NCBI GenBank assembly: GCA_012523775.1
Contig: JAAYTK010000004.1
Location: 1 to 43,900 of the forward strand
Direction: 5' to 3'
DNA: 43,900 nt
Source of the DNA: Clostridiales bacterium
GTDB taxonomy: Bacteria; Bacillota; Clostridia; Lachnospirales; Lachnospiraceae
Shown here: piece after piece, positions 41,870-43,900 of the stretch
How the letters are laid out: every line of letters starts with the position of its first letter
How positions within the stretch are numbered: position 1 is the first letter of the stretch
Notes under the pieces: generated by a model
Told to the model about the DNA's origin: nothing
Seen by the model: only the letters and a program-made list of their open reading frames with translations
Databases searched by the model: none
Position numbers and translations under genes: made by a program

Positions 41870-42760
41870 TTATTCCTGAACATGTTCATGGGTAAATAAA
41901 TGCTCCATGCAATACTCGTAATTGCCGTTGCATTTTGAACAGAATCTGAATTCCAGATTATCATCATCCAATTCCGTTCTTCCACATATTGCACATTTAT
42001 GCCTGGTAATTACGGTACGTCCCCTAAAATCTGTGACATTCCCCTGTTTCTTGCCCTCATTCATCTGTTTACGAAATCTTGCCCTTCGCTCGAACTCTTT
42101 CGGAGAAAATCTCCGATAATTTCTTGTTGACATATAAAATATAAAGAAATTAGCCAGTGATACAACAATCGGGACTATACCCAAATAAAATCCCATTGAA
42201 ATATACTGGTAGATATTATATAGATATAGGGCTCCGTTAATCCATGCAAGATATTTTACCTTTACAGGTATTATGAAATATAATAAAAACTGTGTGTTCG
42301 GATACATTGCCGCAAAGGCAAAAAACATCGAGCTGTATATGAGATCCAGCGGTGACGATAGCACAAACATATAAACACTATAGCCTAATATATTGGCACG
42401 AAATATTCCGAATATAATAAATGCCGCAATTATATTAAAAATAACCGCCGAAAAGAAATACAAGTTAAGCTTAAAGGACCCCCAGGCATTCTCCAAAGCA
42501 TTTCCTATCATGTAGAAAATATATGCCTTTAAGAATACGAATAAAATGTTACTAAAGGTAGACATCGGTATTAAAAACGTTACGAGCCTCCATACCTGTC
42601 CCTTAAGTACCTTGTCAATATCCAAACCTAAAAATAAATATGCATTTGGGTTAAATGAGTATATAAGAATCCCTACACCATACAAAGCAATTATATACTT
42701 CATAAGATTCGGAATTGCATATCTCTTAAATTTCCTTTCTAAAAACTGAATAAATCTCAT
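41870..42760 (-). CDS. Rhomboid-fold membrane protein with C-terminal zinc ribbon, probably catalytically inactive
   Basis: 296 residues. About six membrane helices occupy residues 20-210. QVWRLVTFLIPMS near residue 55 and NALENAWGSFKLNLYFFSAV near 87 resemble the L1 loop and the E/GS region of rhomboid proteases. I see no GxSG serine motif, so this would be a pseudoprotease of the rhomboid/derlin kind. After a basic segment (RRFSPKEFERRARFRKQ) the tail carries CAICGR and CSKCNGNYEYCMEH, a four-cysteine zinc ribbon with extra Cys/His. GGAG precedes the ATG. It lies 26 bases after corA. A role in membrane protein quality control is possible but unproven. Confidence 0.75.
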   Translation of the reverse strand: MRFIQFLERKFKRYAIPNLMKYIIALYGVGILIYSFNPNAYLFLGLDIDKVLKGQVWRLVTFLIPMSTFSNILFVFLKAYIFYMIGNALENAWGSFKLNLYFFSAVIFNIIAAFIIFGIFRANILGYSVYMFVLSSPLDLIYSSMFFAFAAMYPNTQFLLYFIIPVKVKYLAWINGALYLYNIYQYISMGFYLGIVPIVVSLANFFIFYMSTRNYRRFSPKEFERRARFRKQMNEGKKQGNVTDFRGRTVITRHKCAICGRTELDDDNLEFRFCSKCNGNYEYCMEHLFTHEHVQE

Positions 42761-42786
42761 ATAATCTCCATGCCTTTCATGTCAAG

Positions 42787-43722
42787 CTAAAATAGCTTCC
42801 TTTTTCTGAATATAAATACCGTAATAACTGTAATCAATAGCGCTGCCAGTGTTACTATTATAAACCCGTATGGATGTTTACCGCCGGGTATTTCTACAAA
42901 ATTCATGCCATAAAAACTGGCAATCATGGTGGGTATGGACAGAACAATTGTTATGGCTGCCAGGAACTTCATGACTATATTTTGATTGTTGGATATTATC
43001 GATGCAAATGCATCCATGGTGCCTGATAGTATTCCACTATAGATATTTGCCATTTCTATAGCCTGCTTATTCTCGATAATAACATCCTCTAACAAATCTT
43101 CATCCTCGGGATATCTCTTTATGCTTTCAATTCTCATCATCTTTTCCAGCACTACCTCATTGGATCTTAATGAGGTTGTAAAGTAAACAAGGCTTTTTTC
43201 CAAATACAGCAAGTCTATTAATTCGCTGTTCTGTGTGGATATATGAAGCTTTCTTTCAATCTCGTCACTTTTACGGTCAATCGTACGAAGGTTTTGAAGA
43301 AAGGTCGTTGCGTTTCTGTATAATATCTGCAGGATGAACCTTGTTCTTTTGAAAGTATAAAAATCCCTTACTCGTCCATCTTTAAAGTATTTTAATATCG
43401 GAGTGTCCTCCAGACAGACCGTTATAAGATAATCCTTTGATACAATTATACCAAGAGGAATAGTTATATATCGTTCCTTCTCATGTGCCTTTTCCAGGGT
43501 TGGAATATCCACCAATATAACTGTATAGTTATCCTCTACTTCAATTCTGGCACGCTCTTCTTCGTCCAATGGCGACCTTAAATGATTAATATCAATGTTT
43601 GTCCTTTCAGAGATATCCAAAAGCTCGGACGCCAAGGGATTTGTCATAGCTATCCAGCAACCCTCCGATATCTCGTCTCTTTTCTGTAATATGCCATCCT
43701 CTGTCTTATAGATTTCGATCAT
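42787..43722 (-). CDS. corA: CorA-family divalent cation transporter
   Basis: 311 residues. CorA is a pentameric Mg2+ (or Co2+/Ni2+) channel. Seen: a large N-terminal cytosolic domain ending in a long helix, two membrane helices at the C-terminus, and the selectivity motif IASFYGMNFVEIPGG with Gly-Met-Asn near residue 271. The short basic tail RKRKLF is typical. AAGGAG precedes the ATG at 43722, just below a hairpin. It heads a four-gene operon with the rhomboid-like protein and two unknown proteins. The leader of about 180 bases contains nested hairpins and a short ORF. Confidence 0.93.
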   Translation of the reverse strand: MIEIYKTEDGILQKRDEISEGCWIAMTNPLASELLDISERTNIDINHLRSPLDEEERARIEVEDNYTVILVDIPTLEKAHEKERYITIPLGIIVSKDYLITVCLEDTPILKYFKDGRVRDFYTFKRTRFILQILYRNATTFLQNLRTIDRKSDEIERKLHISTQNSELIDLLYLEKSLVYFTTSLRSNEVVLEKMMRIESIKRYPEDEDLLEDVIIENKQAIEMANIYSGILSGTMDAFASIISNNQNIVMKFLAAITIVLSIPTMIASFYGMNFVEIPGGKHPYGFIIVTLAALLITVITVFIFRKRKLF

Positions 43723-43734
43723 ATATGCTCCTTC

Positions 43735-43819
43735 CCACTGCTTATGGTCAGCAGTGGTTTTCTATATTAATCCATTCTATAAGACATAACAAATATAGGA
43801 AGGATTAATATAGAAAACC
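43735..43819 (-). promoter_or_regulatory. Overlapping hairpins in the corA leader
   Basis: Two stems share two bases. A perfect 18-bp inverted repeat pairs 43756-43773 with 43802-43819 around a 28-base loop. A perfect 8-bp stem pairs 43735-43742 with 43750-43757 and ends one base before the corA ribosome binding site (43728-43733). Because they overlap at 43756-43757 they compete at the junction. This is suggestive of attenuation or translational control; it does not look like the M-box magnesium riboswitch. A simple terminator-like repeat of an upstream gene is an alternative. Confidence 0.5.
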
Positions 43820-43886
43820 TTCTGCCAACTACAGTACTTGATATGTAGTTTTGTATTCGGCTACTACTATCAGGGCTCGTTTCCAT
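43767..43886 (-). CDS. Possible 39-residue leader ORF upstream of corA
   Basis: The ATG at 43886 has GGAAGGTGG four bases upstream and opens 39 codons to TAA at 43767-43769. The product begins METSPDSSSRIQNYISSTVV and ends in a hydrophobic stretch, RRFSILILPIFVMSYRMD. The frame covers one arm and the loop of the 18-bp inverted repeat and stops inside the other arm, so ribosomes translating it would open that hairpin. A competing minus-strand frame, open from the window edge to a stop at 43829-43831, could instead be the end of an upstream gene. Real coding status is uncertain. Confidence 0.35.
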   Translation of the reverse strand: METSPDSSSRIQNYISSTVVGRRFSILILPIFVMSYRMD

Positions 43887-43900
43887 AAAACCACCTTCCT

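Noticed and set aside
43723-43900. M-box magnesium riboswitch ahead of corA
   Set aside because: The conserved M-box core segments are not visible and only about 180 bases are available; the stems seen are simple inverted repeats.

Overview
The window looks like chromosomal DNA of a spore-forming, low-GC Firmicute, most likely a Lachnospiraceae-type (Clostridium cluster XIVa) gut or plant-polymer fermenter. Three gene types point to sporulation: an alpha/beta-type small acid-soluble spore protein, a GerW/YtfJ protein with its DUF2953 partner, and a YlbJ-type membrane protein. Other support comes from the clostridial-style L32 and L28 proteins, Pta-AckA acetate fermentation, AGGAGG-type ribosome binding sites and the AT-rich DNA. 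The genus call is inference. No rRNA, tRNA, CRISPR array or phage was found. Most genes lie on the minus strand.

Bases 1-8992 hold a pectin-oligosaccharide locus. It has a truncated tagaturonate reductase, a GH4 enzyme with the CHEV motif of alpha-galacturonidases, an AraC regulator, a six-hairpin glycosidase and a complete sugar ABC importer (binding lipoprotein plus two permeases). A 15-base motif occurs with one mismatch in front of both the hydrolase and the importer, which suggests shared control. Tagaturonate reductase breaks off at base 74 in DNA of different character.

Bases 8993-12252 encode a heterodimeric ABC exporter with no visible cargo gene. Bases 12422-23516 are a housekeeping block: rpmF, DUF177, ackA, pta, tmcAL, pepF, ylbJ-like, a coiled-coil protein, coaD, rsmD, a spore protein and citrate synthase. 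It largely follows the Bacillus ylb gene order. The acetate-activating tRNA enzyme TmcAL sits back to back with pta-ackA. A 12-bp tandem repeat lies between tmcAL and pepF.

Bases 23610-31402 hold a CmpB-like membrane protein and an envelope-glycan module. The module has UDP-galactopyranose mutase, two GT2 glycosyltransferases and two very large GT-C-like membrane proteins that appear to share an architecture. recG follows. A self-regulated YtrA-type GntR/ABC operon (33647-35682) on the opposite strand lies between recG and fakA, which are neighbours or near neighbours in many Firmicutes. fakA, asp23 and rpmB complete that conserved group, with a 45-residue membrane peptide gene between asp23 and rpmB.

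Bases 38487-43900 hold the gerW-DUF2953 spore pair and a four-gene operon: corA, a rhomboid-fold protein without the catalytic serine motif and with a zinc ribbon, and two unrecognised proteins. The corA leader contains a short ORF and two overlapping hairpins. The best candidates for new biology are the corA leader with its operon, the galactofuranose/GT-C module, the shared operator of the galacturonide locus, and the unassigned six-hairpin glycosidase.
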